A stretch of DNA of 64,000 bases. It comes from Nipponacmea schrenckii (taxonomy: Eukaryota > Mollusca > Gastropoda > Lottiidae). Shown piece by piece: positions 30,501 to 36,614 of the stretch. Where the stretch lies: positions 16,179,769 to 16,243,768 of the forward strand of contig JAUJPP010000007.1 of assembly GCA_030562195.1 (NCBI GenBank), written 5' to 3'. Both the position numbers and the translations under genes were made by a program. The notes beneath the pieces are model-generated. The model saw only the letters and a list, made by a program, of their open reading frames with translations, made no database searches and was not told the origin of the DNA. Positions within the stretch are counted from its first letter, which is position 1, and every line of letters begins with the position of its first letter.

Positions 30501-30766
30501 AGATTTTCAAGATCTCGATTTTTCTCACCTTGTAACTTTAAGCGTAAACTGTCTAGAGCTTTAGCGCTTTTTTCTTGCTCTAATTCTCGAACATTTCGAA
30601 TGTTTAAAACTTTCTGCCATTGAGCTTGTCTTATACTGCCTTTCTGAGACTCCAGTTGACTTCGTAATTTTACTAACTGAAAACGTAAGTCTTCATTCAA
30701 AGTTTTCAAACTATCTGCTGATTCTTCACTGCCTTGTCTTTCTACCTTAGGTAGATTGGAAGCCAT
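459..30766 (-). CDS. JAKMIP: JAKMIP-like coiled-coil protein (Janus kinase and microtubule-interacting protein family), 3' end off window
   Basis: Ten coding exons on the minus strand join into 612 residues, all with phase-0 introns: 30149-30766, 9286-9507, 8743-8829, 4162-4308, 3702-3872, 2931-3128, 2333-2458, 1872-1955, 1320-1388 and 459-572. The product is almost entirely charged heptad-rich coiled coil with no transmembrane segment. The match to JAKMIP1-3 is colinear: an N-terminal segment starting with an ELR/DLRFQL stretch, then KNKDKIISHLEKELG, then the family hallmark VKETFYGYDEDDRSVDSE followed by a serine-rich acidic linker, then the C-terminal LEEDLKEAKDQIDDMEF block. Vertebrate JAKMIPs bind microtubules, GABA-B receptor and JAK kinases; that role is carried over by homology only. 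The first intron is 20.6 kb and holds a nested DNase II gene. The true stop lies left of the window. Confidence 0.9.
725..990 (-). mobile_element. tRNA-derived SINE, family 1
   Basis: Read on the minus strand it begins GGGGTTCTATAGCACACCGA, an A-box-like tRNA head (TAGCACA...GAGCG). GTGAGTTCTAATCTCG follows as a degenerate B box, then a unique body, and it ends in a TTTC-rich tail (left flank 675-715). It lies in a JAKMIP intron. Confidence 0.75.
1320..1388 (-). CDS. JAKMIP: JAKMIP-like exon 9 (23 codons)
   Basis: A phase-0 exon with a GTTGCAG acceptor and GTTAGT donor. It encodes DDMCNLLRERDRLLNIIEDL, a coil aligning to the RTNQDLLEKIYRLE region. Confidence 0.85.
1872..1955 (-). CDS. JAKMIP: JAKMIP-like exon 8 (28 codons)
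   Basis: A phase-0 exon with a TTCTCAG acceptor and GTTTGT donor. It encodes LRCDLEHDLIMSQGRIEELE, matching LLRCQAKIEDLEKLL of the vertebrate protein. Confidence 0.86.
2333..2458 (-). CDS. JAKMIP: JAKMIP-like exon 7 (42 codons)
   Basis: A phase-0 exon with an AAATAG acceptor and GTAAGT donor. It encodes LTREDKEKSYQKLMKEHLQL, corresponding to LTREYQALQRAYALLQEQ in vertebrate JAKMIP1. Confidence 0.87.
2931..3128 (-). CDS. JAKMIP: JAKMIP-like exon 6 (66 codons, family signature)
   Basis: A phase-0 exon between a TTGCAG acceptor and GTAAAC donor. A basic stretch (HHKKRKKLRRSQEK) is followed by VKETFYGYDEDDRSVDSE, which matches the vertebrate VVETFFGFDEESVDSE signature. A Ser/Thr-rich region then ends DDELWDE. 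This exon is the main basis for the family call. A mariner fossil lies only about 40 bp upstream of its acceptor. Confidence 0.93.
3167..3545 (+). mobile_element. Mariner-type transposase fossil flanked by an inverted copy of its own end
   Basis: Reading across stops and shifts gives HNNSSIHMAAVILDFLAEN, then RQPYSSDFASCDWFLFS (mariner PPYSPDLAPCDxxLFP, with the third catalytic Asp at CDW), then FKKWFHK and a frame-shifted CVESGGGYFEK-like end. The segment 3489-3540 reappears inverted at 3167-3220 with only a few differences, giving a fold-back structure. It sits in the JAKMIP intron about 40 bp upstream of the exon 6 acceptor. Confidence 0.75.
3702..3872 (-). CDS. JAKMIP: JAKMIP-like exon 5 (57 codons)
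   Basis: A phase-0 exon between a TTGTAG acceptor and GTAAGT donor. It encodes coiled coil from KEQAEHSKRKATVYARQLS to HQTKIITSLKQACS, corresponding to the FLRLQVLEQQHVIDDL region of vertebrate JAKMIP1. Confidence 0.87.
4162..4308 (-). CDS. JAKMIP: JAKMIP-like exon 4 (49 codons)
   Basis: A phase-0 exon between a CTACAG acceptor and GTGAGT donor. It encodes a lysine/glutamate-rich coil starting VKKLKDLEERHKSLKERNRK and ending SLTDEHGKL. It matches the vertebrate IRKLEDRNTLLADERNELL region. Confidence 0.87.
5168..5335. repeat. 21-bp minisatellite, about 8 copies
   Basis: The unit is like AAACATTTGTAGATATATTAC. Degenerate units continue to about 5460. It lies in a JAKMIP intron. Confidence 0.8.
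6559..6734. repeat. Perfect 86-bp inverted repeat (hairpin, 4-nt loop) flanked by 18-bp direct repeats
   Basis: Arms 6559-6644 and 6649-6734 are exact reverse complements, with loop AAGA. The direct repeat AAAGTATATATTCATCAG occurs at 6542-6559 and 6759-6776. This looks like insertion of a palindromic element into a copy of another dispersed repeat. A diverged relative lies at about 15625-15830. Confidence 0.9.
8743..8829 (-). CDS. JAKMIP: JAKMIP-like exon 3 (29 codons)
   Basis: A short phase-0 exon encoding LCEKKKSEECMELERESN and a DDN-rich end. It is bounded by TTGTAG acceptor and GTAAGT donor on the minus strand. It falls in the variable linker between the two conserved coils. Confidence 0.8.
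9286..9507 (-). CDS. JAKMIP: JAKMIP-like exon 2 (74 codons)
   Basis: Bounded by TTTCAG acceptor and GTAAGT donor, phase 0 at both ends. Encodes IEQLKNKDKIISHLEKELG, the best conserved block with vertebrate JAKMIP (EIKGKDRVILALEKELG). This is followed by a polar Asn/Ser/Ala-rich linker ending KSFSFDSP. Confidence 0.9.
9668..9912 (-). mobile_element. tRNA-derived SINE, family 1
   Basis: Same family as 725-990. The minus-strand head GGGTTCTATAGCACAGTGGT has TAGCACAGTGGTTAGAGCG, an excellent tRNA A-box. The body and the TTTC tail (left flank) are shared. Confidence 0.8.
11960..12500. repeat. 18-bp minisatellite, about 30 copies
   Basis: The unit is GATATACAATACTGCGTT/ATT. Because 18 is a multiple of 3 and the unit lacks stops in several frames, long spurious ORFs run through it on both strands (LIYNTA and related hexapeptides). 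These are not genes. Confidence 0.95.
13402..13482. repeat. Short element with ACCGTATA...TGCGCA inverted ends
   Basis: ACCGTATAATTTCATGTATA then ATGCGCA at the left, and TGCGCACTATATACGGT at the right (inverted). The same ACCGTATAATT...GTGCGCA sequence is inserted in the 73-bp minisatellite at 47155. Confidence 0.6.
14560..15330. repeat. Tandem repeat of about 160 bp ending in GGAC microsatellite and a GTGG...CCAC hairpin
   Basis: AGTCAAGTGCAATAACTCAA recurs at about 14679, 14838 (variant), 14951 and 15111, along with TCACA-CAA-TTTCATTCAAAT and GTTCACAAGC blocks. The array ends in (GGAC)n and ACCACATTATAATGTGGGCG, a small hairpin near 15300. This terminal arrangement is common in mollusc dispersed repeats (from general knowledge). 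Confidence 0.7.
15625..15830. repeat. Diverged copy of the palindromic element at 6559-6734
   Basis: Contains ATTTATGGATATATCATTTC, then AAAACGCATACAGTAA, and on the other half TAGTATATCTATATATCC and CTACTTCTATATGT. This mirrors both arms and the right flank of the 6.6-kb palindrome with many substitutions. Confidence 0.5.
17433..17557. repeat. MITE-like element with about 30-bp terminal inverted repeats
   Basis: The left end GGATTGTACACTAGCAAATA is mirrored by the right end, whose reverse complement reads GGATTGTAGGCTAGTGAATA. Both continue into CAGCC-ATCAG. About 60 bp lies between the arms. Confidence 0.55.
17874..17981 (-). CDS. JAKMIP: Candidate alternative first coding exon of the JAKMIP-like gene (36 codons)
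   Basis: A minus-strand ATG at 17981 opens 36 codons, beginning MELCHSNNVYRVPVF and ending HATLGHLIRI. It ends exactly at a strong donor (ATA|GTGAGT) in phase 0, the phase needed to enter the exon at 9507 (IEQLKNKDK). An in-frame stop lies about 75 nt upstream of the ATG, so this would be the true start. The junction LGHLIRI+IEQLKNKD keeps a heptad-like pattern. The local base composition is less AT-rich than the surrounding intron. It would give a shorter isoform lacking the 206-residue N-terminal coil. I infer this from sequence only; no transcript is visible. Confidence 0.6.
20604..20677. repeat. 27-bp near-perfect inverted repeat with 20-nt loop
   Basis: GGCACAGCTTTATGGAACAA at 20611-20630 is mirrored at 20651-20670, with AT-rich extension on both sides. 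A related half (TTAGCTTTATGGAGCAACAA) occurs near 43820, so this is probably a small dispersed element. Confidence 0.7.
22878..23035 (-). mobile_element. tRNA-derived SINE, family 1, degenerate body
   Basis: Shares ACAACTATATTTTACAAGGA, CTACCAGCTTGGTCTTGG and CAAACCTCTTGGCACTGATC with the copies at 725 and 9668. The tRNA head is mostly lost. Confidence 0.65.
24448..24661. mobile_element. Nested MITE with two sets of inverted repeats, inner one pogo/Tigger-like
   Basis: The outer ends TGAGGTAAAATCTTGTGTTA and its mirror (TAACACAAGATTTGACCTCA) enclose an inner pair starting CAGTGTACTCTGGGTAATCA and ending with the mirror of CAGTGTACTCTGAGGAATCT. The CAGT-C-TC...TAA-C-GAC style of the inner TIR recalls pogo/Tigger elements. 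Confidence 0.6.
25733..26109. mobile_element. Non-autonomous DNA transposon (MITE) with GTTTCCACTTGG termini
   Basis: The left end CGTGTTTCCACTTGG is mirrored by CCAAGTGGAAACGCAG at the right. Subterminal AGCTGGCTTT/AAAGCTAGCTTT blocks are also inverted, and internal AGTGGAAAC-x-CA motifs recur. It is less AT-rich than its surroundings and has no ORF of its own. The target duplication is unclear. Confidence 0.7.
26444..27499 (-). CDS. DNASE2: Deoxyribonuclease II-like acid DNase, intronless, nested in a JAKMIP intron
   Basis: A complete 351-residue single-exon ORF. Residues 1-20 form a hydrophobic signal peptide (MSIFIDIFLTLKLVNFVLSF), as expected for a lysosomal or secreted acid nuclease. 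The DNase II fold motifs are in order: CLDLHGKPVDWFIVYKLP, GHAKGMVMFDEKKGFWLVHS with the first HxK (His116-Lys118), PRFPG, GQSLLCM, TSFAKNTTFGQDLYS, and DHSKW with the second HxK (His293-Lys295), then CIGDINR and RRGGGTVCF. All six cysteines of the three known disulfides appear retained (22/161, 267/344, 305/324). The free Cys of mammalian DHSKWC is Gly here. Several N-x-S/T glycosylation sites are present. The enzyme should hydrolyse DNA to 3'-phosphate ends at acid pH without metal. Its strand is the same as the host gene. The lack of introns may be ancestral or reflect retroposition; nothing looks degraded. Confidence 0.95.
   Translation of the reverse strand: MSIFIDIFLTLKLVNFVLSFQCLDLHGKPVDWFIVYKLPQLPHNEDPMLKGGDGHYYMDPKVPKFQLSRYSLNSTNHAIYYTLQQFYTSKNRSNSVFYGLYNDWSPDHHENTKHGHAKGMVMFDEKKGFWLVHSVPRFPGYKHEGYYWPHSALIYGQSLLCMTYDSRLIDEIGKQFLFYYPRFYEKWMPEGMQNKNPNMWKALNFGVSSTTNNIISFKSSSGTQFTSFAKNTTFGQDLYSSLVAPYYKANMMTETWQNGDDRLPSNCTINFKVFNVKWIKFQENIQFEEEKDHSKWGVSSNGYVCIGDINRMSSQFRRGGGTVCFSNTAVWKSFRSLITKLDECQLIKPSF
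27500..30148 (-). other. JAKMIP large intron between the DNase II gene and exon 1
   Basis: AT-rich. An inverted fragment of the dispersed repeat is near 28150-28290. No coding sequence is supported. The first few hundred bases are the presumed DNase II promoter; no clear TATA box was identified. Confidence 0.5.
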
Positions 30767-30781
30767 TCTCGAAAATATCAC
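30149..30781 (-). CDS. JAKMIP: JAKMIP-like exon 1 (first coding exon, 206 codons)
   Basis: The coding part is 30149-30766; 30767-30781 is 5' UTR after an acceptor (TTTCAG read on the minus strand). The start MASNLPKVERQGSEE is followed by long coiled coil (SLKTLNEDLRFQLVKLRSQL onward). An upstream in-frame ATG in the intron side is excluded by the acceptor. The donor (TTG|GTAAGT) leaves phase 0. The end HLEIKNL lines up with the vertebrate segment just before the KGKDRVILALEKELG block encoded by the next exon, so no coding exon needs to be missing in the 20.6-kb intron. Confidence 0.9.
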
Positions 30782-30923
30782 CTGAAAGTTACACAAATAT
30801 ACACTATCAATTTCTTTTTATTTAGATATATGATATGAACTTTTGTTAAATGTCTTCAAAAGAAAAAACTTTTGAATTGTAGAAATACAATTTTATTTAA
30901 TTAAATTACCATAACAAACTCAC

Positions 30924-31200
30924 CTTTTCAGTTCAAAGCTATTTCAATAAAAATCGAAATATGCAGTTCCAGGAATCAGTGTTCCTTGTTTCTAATGCTT
31001 AACATTCTGACCACACACTCTTAAACTTGAATACAGTGGTCATTCATTCTCGAGGTAATGGTCAAGTTACAAACCAATCATCCCCGAGCTATTTTATCCT
31101 CAATAAAATGAGATTTCTTTCAACAGTCAGCCATTACTCTGTGTGTCTGATTTCTGTTAAAATAAGCAGAAGAAACCCAACTGACCAGACGCCATTCCAT
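30924..31200 (-). promoter_or_regulatory. Possible 5' UTR exon or proximal promoter of the JAKMIP-like gene
   Basis: A donor-like site (minus-strand AAG|GTGAGT at 30922-30923) lies about 140 bp upstream of the coding exon's acceptor at 30782. The right boundary is not determinable, so the end coordinate is arbitrary. It may be an untranslated first exon. Confidence 0.3.
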
Positions 31201-31384
31201 TAGCCTTTTTTATTATACTCATTAATTTTCTCTTCATTTTTATCTTCCTCTGATCTAAAAGAAAAAAACATTTCCTTACATATAATCAATATTCTAAATA
31301 GATTAAGGCTCAAACAGATTGCTCTTGTAAGGTCATTTATATAGGAAGAAAAGATTATACAAAATATATACAGATTGCATCATT

Positions 31385-31625
31385 ACAGATCATTTATGAT
31401 GGCTTTTTTACCGGGTTGGGTCTTGAATGATATGAAATTACCGGCATTGCCATGCAGTGTGCAATGAGGGAAATTTCGCCAGGACAGATGCATTAGCCTT
31501 CTCTTTTTGTGATTTTGAACTGTCAAAGGATCTTTAATTTGTACAGCCTGTTTCACACTGGCCCTTGCTTTATTGTCCCATCGAAACTACTAGACATAGA
31601 CTAGGAAACTCATTTTGCATAATGA
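31385..31625 (-). mobile_element. SINE family 2, partial
   Basis: Shares GCCAGGACAGATGCATTAGC, CAAAGGATCTTTAATTTGTA and TTATTGTCCCATCGA with 34895-35203. Confidence 0.65.
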
Positions 31626-33865
31626 AAAGACCTATTACTTAATATTTATATATTGATATGAATTGATCCAAATTTTTTTCATTGGTTATCCAACATTGAA
31701 TTTTTAACCATTAAAACATAAGACTTTTAAAGAAAATAACACTGACTGAAAATTTTGAAGAAAAATTAAGAACACAATGTTACCCTCTTCTTAAGATGAA
31801 GCGATGTAGACCAACTTACTTGGCACTAAGTGATAATTACTAATTACATATGGAAATTATCAAACCCAATTGGAAGATATTCCATATAAAACAATATACA
31901 GATACCTACTTTAAACAACAGGTGTGGTCTATTTTCCCTACAGCTAAAATACCTCATGATTGAAGTATATCTTATGGATTCCATTAACAATTTTATCAAA
32001 TTAATGTAATAAATTGTCCTAGTTTTTCTGACTTTATCTAAAACAAACCACCTTGCTGTGAGATTTGAGTTTCAGTTATTGAACAATTTTTCTAAACATC
32101 AAATTTATAGAATGAGAAAAATTTATATTAGCCCAAATTTGATATGATTTCTTATGATAATAATTTTACCCCATTTGAAGAAAAGTCTTCACATCTACAT
32201 CTATAAAAACTGAGAAAATCTACATGTAGAAGCTTCCATATATAAAAAAAAAATTATCCAGGATGTGTGGTGTTTGTTTTAATGTAATTATCACCATCAT
32301 CTCTTTTTGAGTAAAACCTTATTGCTAAATATCATATTGGCCTTGTAAAATATATATAAGCTTGAGACACAATACATCTTATACTAGCTGATGTTAACTG
32401 TATTCATTTCATAGCAAAACTCACAAATATTTCACTATCTGACATTTACACAATCAATGTGGAAAATACTCCAATTTATCTTGACCTACTGCAATTACAC
32501 AGATGTGCTGAATAATCAGTTCTGTTATAGAACATTATTTAATGTACCTCATACAAAGATAAATTTATTTTTGTACCAGATTTTTATACATGATATATTG
32601 TTCCTACTGTTCCCTTAGGATGGAATTAATTAGCAATCCAAGAACAGACATTCAAATATTCCTGGCATAGATAATCTTTATTTTTCATCAAATGTCTGTG
32701 GTTCTTAAAATTCAAGAAACACTTAACTAAAATCATGATAAAGTTTTCTGGAATAACATACAAAAGAAAACAAAATTTGTTTCTGTACAATCTTTTAGTC
32801 AAAGTCAACACTATTTCAGAATTCTATACGGAGTAATTGCCCCCCCCCCCCCCCAAAAAAAAAGAAAAAGGTTTTTTTTACGTTGTTTGAAACTATGATC
32901 ATTGGAATTGGTCGTTATTCATTAATTTAAAGTTACCCATAATTAAATTCAATTAATCAGTTAGATTACCATAATATACAAATATATAACTTGTATTTCC
33001 TATCAGAAATATGACTTTCAGTGTGATTCATTTAACAAAAAATTAAATAATTATCAATCTTTCAACCATGGTGATTGGATTTGATTATGTAAAGGGACAC
33101 AATCACAATCAATGGTCAAGGTTTTAGGAATTTCCTCTTATACCTTGACTACAAAAGCCATCTTTCTTGTATCACTGAGGTTTGTAAAAGCATTGATTTG
33201 AATACAGCACATCAGAGCCCACAGCAAAATACCTATCTGATACAAATTGCAAGATTTACTGTATTCCATGGTGTACCATCTACTGAGATCGCTGCTTTCT
33301 GTGATACAAGAACATTGTCTATTATACTATAATAGTCAAGGTATACCACAAAGTTTTGTGAAGATGGGGCCCAAGAGATCTGATGGTAACTGGTAGTAAC
33401 TGGTAATGACTGGAAGCGGGAGCAGAATTGTAGCTCTTTAACATGCAATTGAGATGGAAAGTGTCCAATAAACAAAATTCTGACATTTCAAGTTGAATAA
33501 CAGTAATAAAACTACACCATAATAGTACTGATGCATAAAACTTAAATGTCAAACATAGTTGAGGTAACTATCATTAAGATTTGATATTGGCCTTCTAAGA
33601 TAGGCTTACCGGTATTAAAATTTTCAATAGGCCATTTTATTCAAGGAGTAGATTGAAGTTCCAAGTCAATGTTTTTCAGAAATGGAAAGCCCAGTAATTA
33701 ATCTAAAATGTTGTCGAAAGTGCGCGAAAAAAATAATTACTTTCAAAGCTTAGTGATTCAAAGATAAAAGATTTTAGAGAATCTTATGCAAGCCCTCTGT
33801 AGGTGGCCACAATATCGAATATGACACCAAAATTAAGAACAATATACAATACAAAAATAACTTAC

Positions 33866-34010
33866 AGCAAGGTGTTTCTTTGACTGTCAATCGAATGGCA
33901 GCTTGTGTTCTCTCACTAAGTTGAAGTCGAAATATTTAAGAACCATTGTGTTCTGGAGTCATCAGGCGTCTGGCAGAAGTTGGCAAAAGTAGCATTTTTT
34001 ATCTAAAACT
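33866..34010 (-). promoter_or_regulatory. Possible distal untranslated first exon of the JAKMIP-like gene
   Basis: A strong minus-strand donor (GCT|GTAAGT at 33864-33865) sits at the edge of a less AT-rich stretch (33866-34450). The sequence is not obviously coding. Because the coding exon 1 has a genuine acceptor, at least one upstream noncoding exon must exist, and this is the best-looking distal candidate. The right boundary is a guess. Confidence 0.3.
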
Positions 34011-34894
34011 TTCGATCATTCTTTAAAACAGGTACCACGCCGTTTGATAACTACTTATCACGACAAAACTTCCTCTCCCATAATTTGGTATACCGGTATT
34101 CAGAACCATTACAGCATTGAGATCACGTGAGTCAGCAATCTACAATTCTGGCGGGAAATAGCATGAGAATGATTTCATAAATAGAAATGTTACAGTTTCT
34201 GTATATTTTGGGAAGTTTGTCGTTGTGCCGCGGTCTGATTTGTACTGTTTGAGTAAATACTGAGGTGACCTTGCAAATTGTGGAAACGAACAGAATGCAT
34301 AAGCAAGTTGTCCCTGTTTCCGATGGTTTCTCATCGGGTCCCGCGCCAAGTCGGAGAAAAACAGATTAATAGACAGAAATGTCAGCTTTTGGGAATGTGG
34401 ATGTTTGGCGATGTACGGCAAATTTGTGTCAGTGGTTGATAATTGGCCCAGATCACTTGGTCTCTACAAAGCAGTTGACACTTTTTCAACCAGACACCAT
34501 TTAAAATACCAGCAAGTTTGGATAAATTACACTACACTGAAAAGTAGGAAGCCGATTTAGTCCATATCTACTCTCGACTTCTCGCCCACCAGAAAGAGGA
34601 GAAAAGGGCGAGGAAAAAGTCGAGAAATCGCGGGTAAATTAAGGCGAGGAAAAGGGCAAGAAAGCGAGGATAAAGGTGAGAAAGCACCTCGTGGGCGAGT
34701 CTTCTCGCCTTTTTCAATGTTTTGGCATGCTGACTGACTAAATCGAAAGAGTTAATTTTCTGAGAGATTCAAAATAGAAAATTAGATGGTAAAAGTTTGT
34801 CTCCCATCCTTTTTCTAATATTACATAAACAATTTTTTATATCTAAAGCTAGAATCTCAATCGATTACCAATATTTAGGTAAGGAAATGAAATA

Positions 34895-35203
34895 AATAGA
34901 ATTTTACGTCCTACTCTTTTGCACCGTATTGGCAACATTATACAGCATACAAAGTGCAAATTTTGCCAGGACTTGTGGCATTAGCCTATTCTGTTTGCGA
35001 TTTCCAATTGTTGAGGGATCTTGATTAGCCTTTAGCACATGGAGTCTCGGTTTATTGTCCCATCGATACGACTAGAATTTTTTCATTGTCATCATCTTTG
35101 GATCTGCAACACCGACAGGGGAAACCGGATTGAAAAATCCCAAAGTTTGAGCCTTGGACCCTCAGGTTTCCGAGCTAACTCACTGAGTCACCGCGGCTCC
35201 CGA
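34895..35203 (-). mobile_element. tRNA-derived SINE, family 2, near full length
   Basis: The minus-strand head CGGGAGCCGCGGTGACTCAG continues TGAGTTAGCTC, an A-box-like tRNA start; a B-box-like GGCTCAAACTTTGGGA follows. The body ends TAAAATTCTA. This is the longest copy of the family in the window. Confidence 0.75.
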
Positions 35204-35235
35204 TCTATAATAAGGCTTTGGCGACATCATGAGAT

Positions 35236-35466
35236 ATGATTTATCGCGATATGGAGAGAATTTTAACACGATTGGTACAATTAAGGCGATTTAAAGAAAA
35301 AAATTTATCTATCTATTCGGCAACCAAACCAATCAAAGAGCTTATAGATGTAAAGCACGTTGTAAAAATGTGTCCTGGGCTTTTTAATGAAACGAATCTT
35401 GTTCCACAAACATCTTTTCAAAACATAACTCTTTTAGAATTTAAACATGATAATGAAACACCTTGA
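35236..35466 (+). CDS. Unassigned ORF or exon, weakly like mitochondrial ribosomal protein uL30m
   Basis: 76 codons with coding-like composition: MERILTRLVQLRRFKEKN, IKELIDVKHVVKMCPGLFNE, then a short tail and stop. The VKHVVKM-x-P segment recalls the VKHLIRIKP segment near the end of MRPL30, with similar spacing to an upstream L-x-L helix. An AG lies just before the ORF, but a SINE (34895-35203) abuts it and no upstream exon was found. It may be a terminal exon, a pseudogene or chance. Confidence 0.25.
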   Translation: MIYRDMERILTRLVQLRRFKEKNLSIYSATKPIKELIDVKHVVKMCPGLFNETNLVPQTSFQNITLLEFKHDNETP

Positions 35467-35694
35467 ACGTCATTGAGCTTTCTAATTGTCAGTTCTCATA
35501 TGTCAATCATCATCACCACCATCTGTAATGACCTCGAAAGGTAAAAAAGTAATTTTGAATTAAAGCTAATAGGCTTAATTCGAAAATAATCATTTAGGCA
35601 CACTGTTTTTAAGCACTCTTATTTAGACACAAGACTGTTATGTAGGTACACTTCATTCAATGGAGCACACCTTCAATTAGGCATTTCGGATTTT

Positions 35695-35880
35695 CCAGAC
35701 CGGTTATCCCTTGTCGGTGATGCAGGTCTGAGGGACTGACTTGGAAGTCGCAAAAGAGAAGGCTAATGCCGCTTTCCTGTCAAAATTTCCCACATTGCAC
35801 ACTGCATGGCGTTGCCTTCTTCATTAGCCAGGTGCGTGCATGAGGGTAGGGCGTAAACTCCATTCATTTCATTTTATGTT
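35695..35880 (+). mobile_element. SINE family 2, partial, opposite orientation
   Basis: Contains CTTGTCGGTGATGCAGGTCT, AAAGAGAAGGCTAATGCCGC, CATTGCACACTGCATGGCGT and GGCGTAAACTCCATTCATTT. Confidence 0.65.
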
Positions 35881-36354
35881 CATTTTAAGATGCAATGTCC
35901 TCAAGTCAAAAGATCGACACATATAGATCGTTCAACCAACACGCATGCACCCCCCCCCCCCAAAAAAATAAGTAGTCATCTTGGAATGAGTAAATTCTGA
36001 ACAAGGGTGAAAAGCAAACCTGTTTTCAGATACGAAGTTGGCGGGGGGGGGGGGGACGACGACATTACTACGAAATGACTCTATATTATATATGATATAT
36101 ACTTTTGATATGCGTTTGTGTGCTTACCAGGTGACAGAATGTACCTTTAAGTCTGTGTAATTTTTTAATGCCAGGATTATGGACACCATGTCAGTGCCTG
36201 AACAAGTCCCTTTATTAGACCCTACTTGTACTATGGTTGTTAATAGGGGGGCTGACTGATATAATAGCCCTTGATTAGGTAACAAAGGGTTGGTCAGTAT
36301 ATAAGGCCAGACAAAACTGATACTCGACCAAATTAGGATCTGTCTGGGGTAAAA

Positions 36355-36555
36355 TTGGCTCTATGCTCGGTAAAAAAATCTAAATCTTCCATTCCATTTT
36401 TATCTTACAGGGACACCACAGAATACAGCAACGAAGGGAAAGCTAACGGCAGTTCTGATACCAACCACACCAAAGAATTCCTGAAGAACAAGAACTCCTT
36501 CTACACCAACCAGACTCCAGTCCAGTTAATGCTCCGTTCACCCTCGACGAGCTGA
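36355..36555 (+). pseudogene. Upstream fragment of the non-LTR element ORF2
   Basis: Residues such as DTNHTKEFLKNKNSFYTNQT lead toward the linker before RT. The frame then shifts near 36527, and the continuation (FTLDELKNALRTKKDSAAGE) lies in another frame. This is the 5' limit of recognisable coding sequence. Confidence 0.65.
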
Positions 36556-36614
36556 AGAACGCACTGCGTACTAAGAAGGACAGCGCCGCTGGTGAAGACA
36601 ACATCAAGTACAGC

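Noticed and set aside
34140..34421. Minus-strand 93-codon ORF in a less AT-rich patch
   Set aside because: No domain or splice logic; probably promoter-proximal sequence near the JAKMIP distal exon.
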